DNA from: Lactiplantibacillus daowaiensis
GTDB lineage: Bacteria; Bacillota; Bacilli; Lactobacillales; Lactobacillaceae
Direction: 5' to 3'
Assembly: GCF_005405085.1 (NCBI RefSeq)
Contig: NZ_BJDJ01000008.1
Coordinates: 1-64,000 of the forward strand
Length of the DNA stretch: 64,000 nt
In this document: positions 62,868 through 64,000 of the stretch, piece after piece
How the letters are laid out: each line of letters begins with the position of its first letter
How positions within the stretch are numbered: the first letter of the stretch is position 1
Notes under the pieces: generated by a model
Told to the model about the DNA's origin: nothing
Database searches by the model: none
The model's input: only the letters and a program-made list of their open reading frames with translations
Made by a program: the position numbers and the translations under genes

Positions 62868-63746
62868 ATGACGGAACGAATCGATGGACATACAATTTTA
62901 ATTGGCTTGATGGCTTACCCAATCAGACATTCGATGTCACCAACCATGCATAACAACGCCTTTGCAAAACTGGGGTTGAATTACGCGTACTTGGCTTTTG
63001 AAGTGACGAATGATACGTTGCCAGCAGCGATTCAATCGATTCGGACCTTGGACATGCGTGGGTCCAACATTTCAATGCCGAACAAACAAAAAGTCATTCC
63101 ATTATTGGACAAGTTAGATCCAGCCGCTGAGATGATTGGTGCCGTTAATACGATTGTTAATGATGACGGAATTTTAACCGGTTACACGACTGATGGGATT
63201 GGGTTTATGAAGTCGTTAGATGATGAAGGCATCAACATTCGTGGCCATAAGATGATATTAGCGGGTGCGGGTGGTGCCGGAACAGCCATCGCAGTTCAAG
63301 CTGCTTTAGATGGCGTCACTGAAATGTCGATCTTTAATCAACATGATGATTCTTGGGAAAATGCCAAGCGGAATGTGGCCTTATTAAATGAAAAGACCAA
63401 CTGCAAAGCAACCTTACATGAATTAGAAAATCGCGATGATTTGAAAGCTGAAATCGCAGATTCCTTTATTTATACGGATGCCACCGGAGTTGGGATGAAG
63501 CCACTTGAAGATGAAACGTTAGTGACTGACCCAAGTTGGTTCCGTAAAGACTTAGTGGTTTTCGACACGGTTTACGCGCCACGAACCACGAAATTAATGA
63601 AAGTTGCTGAACAAGCTGGTGTCGAACATGTCTTTAACGGCTTAGGGATGATGCTAGAACAAGGCGCCGCAGCCTTTAAGCTTTGGACGGGTAAAGAGAT
63701 GCCCGTTGACTATATTCGCCAGATTTTATTTGATGACAAGCACTAA
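62868..63746 (+). CDS. aroE: Shikimate/quinate dehydrogenase (AroE/YdiB type)
   Basis: The 292-residue enzyme reduces 3-dehydroshikimate, or oxidises quinate and shikimate, with NAD(P). It shows the substrate motif GLMAYPIRHSMSPTMHN near residue 14, NISMPNKQ with the catalytic Lys, the nucleotide-binding loop AGAGGAGTA near 131 and GLGMMLEQGA near 256. Length and pattern fit the YdiB-like group common in catabolic quinate loci. ATG 62868 follows TAGGAGTG. Upstream LysR and downstream aroD support quinate/shikimate utilisation rather than aromatic biosynthesis. Confidence 0.92.
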   Translation: MTERIDGHTILIGLMAYPIRHSMSPTMHNNAFAKLGLNYAYLAFEVTNDTLPAAIQSIRTLDMRGSNISMPNKQKVIPLLDKLDPAAEMIGAVNTIVNDDGILTGYTTDGIGFMKSLDDEGINIRGHKMILAGAGGAGTAIAVQAALDGVTEMSIFNQHDDSWENAKRNVALLNEKTNCKATLHELENRDDLKAEIADSFIYTDATGVGMKPLEDETLVTDPSWFRKDLVVFDTVYAPRTTKLMKVAEQAGVEHVFNGLGMMLEQGAAAFKLWTGKEMPVDYIRQILFDDKH

Positions 63747-63769
63747 TGAGATGAGAGGGGTCCATTAAC

Positions 63770-64000
63770 ATGACGCAACCTGTAAAAGTTCGCAATATAT
63801 TATTAGGCAGCGACCGGCCTAAACTGGCGGTCCCGATTACTGGTCGGACGACGACTGCGTTACTACGACAATTGAAACCAATCGTTGCTGAAAAGCCAGA
63901 CTTAGTTGAATGGCGGATCGATTATTTTGCCGATGTCACTGATCGGGAAAAATTAATTACTGCTGGGCAACAAATTCGTCAAACGTTAGGTGATATTGCA
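63770..64000 (+). CDS. aroD: Type I 3-dehydroquinate dehydratase, 3' end outside the window
   Basis: The first 77 residues of a class I AroD are present (ATG 63770 after GAGAGGGG). VRNILLGSDRPKLAVPITG and the active-site strand LVEWRIDYF (Glu-x-Arg-x-Asp) are family signatures. The Schiff-base Lys lies beyond the window. It is 23 bases after aroE and probably co-transcribed. Together they interconvert quinate, dehydroquinate, dehydroshikimate and shikimate. Confidence 0.9.
   Translation, partial: MTQPVKVRNILLGSDRPKLAVPITGRTTTALLRQLKPIVAEKPDLVEWRIDYFADVTDREKLITAGQQIRQTLGDIA

Overview
The window looks like an origin-proximal chromosome segment of a Lactiplantibacillus (Lactobacillus plantarum group) or close relative. 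The reasons are the gene order (glg operon, walRKHIJ, htrA, rlmH), the protein sequences, several parS sites and a dense DnaA-box cluster. The species is inferred from memory of gene content, not from any search.

Layout. 1-12.3 kb is a glycogen/maltodextrin locus: a 5'-incomplete glgC, glgD, glgA, glgP and a GH13 amylase on the + strand, a HAD phosphatase, then pgmB and a GH65 phosphorylase on the - strand. 12.5-21.7 kb is core genome: a flavin/PNPOx-like gene, tRNA-Lys, the WalRK two-component system with WalH, WalI and WalJ, the HtrA protease, a DnaA-box cluster and rlmH. 21.7-24.2 kb is an AT-rich insert holding one large RloC/PrrC-like ATPase gene. It is flanked by two 21-bp copies of the rlmH 3' end, the same target used by staphylococcal SCC elements. 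24.4-27.0 kb carries a secreted protein and a small gene of unknown function.

27.3-37.7 kb is a type I-E CRISPR-Cas locus. The interference genes cas3-cse1-cse2-cas7-cas5-cas6e are complete. cas1 and nearly all of cas2 are gone, leaving a 234-bp in-frame scar, and two tiny arrays with drifting repeats flank the locus. 37.7-52 kb is mixed accessory metabolism and defence: an AraC/SDR pair with a likely AraC operator, a FusB-type EF-G-binding protein with what looks like a complete translational attenuator, a TetM-like ribosome-protection GTPase, an HpaB-type monooxygenase, YaaA, an SDR/acetoacetate-decarboxylase-like/nitroreductase operon followed by a PucR-type regulator, and a proline-iminopeptidase-like hydrolase. 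52-64 kb holds small secreted proteins, an EamA transporter, a heterodimeric ABC exporter, a T-box-controlled OppA-like protein, and a LysR regulator divergent from aroE/aroD-type quinate/shikimate genes (aroD runs off the window).

Most noteworthy: the rlmH-integrated single-gene cassette, the fusB-like attenuator, the CRISPR system that lost its adaptation module, the DnaA-box cluster upstream of rlmH, and a UUCG hairpin placed between the Shine-Dalgarno and start codon of htrA. Nothing was searched against databases; all family names come from visible motifs and memory.
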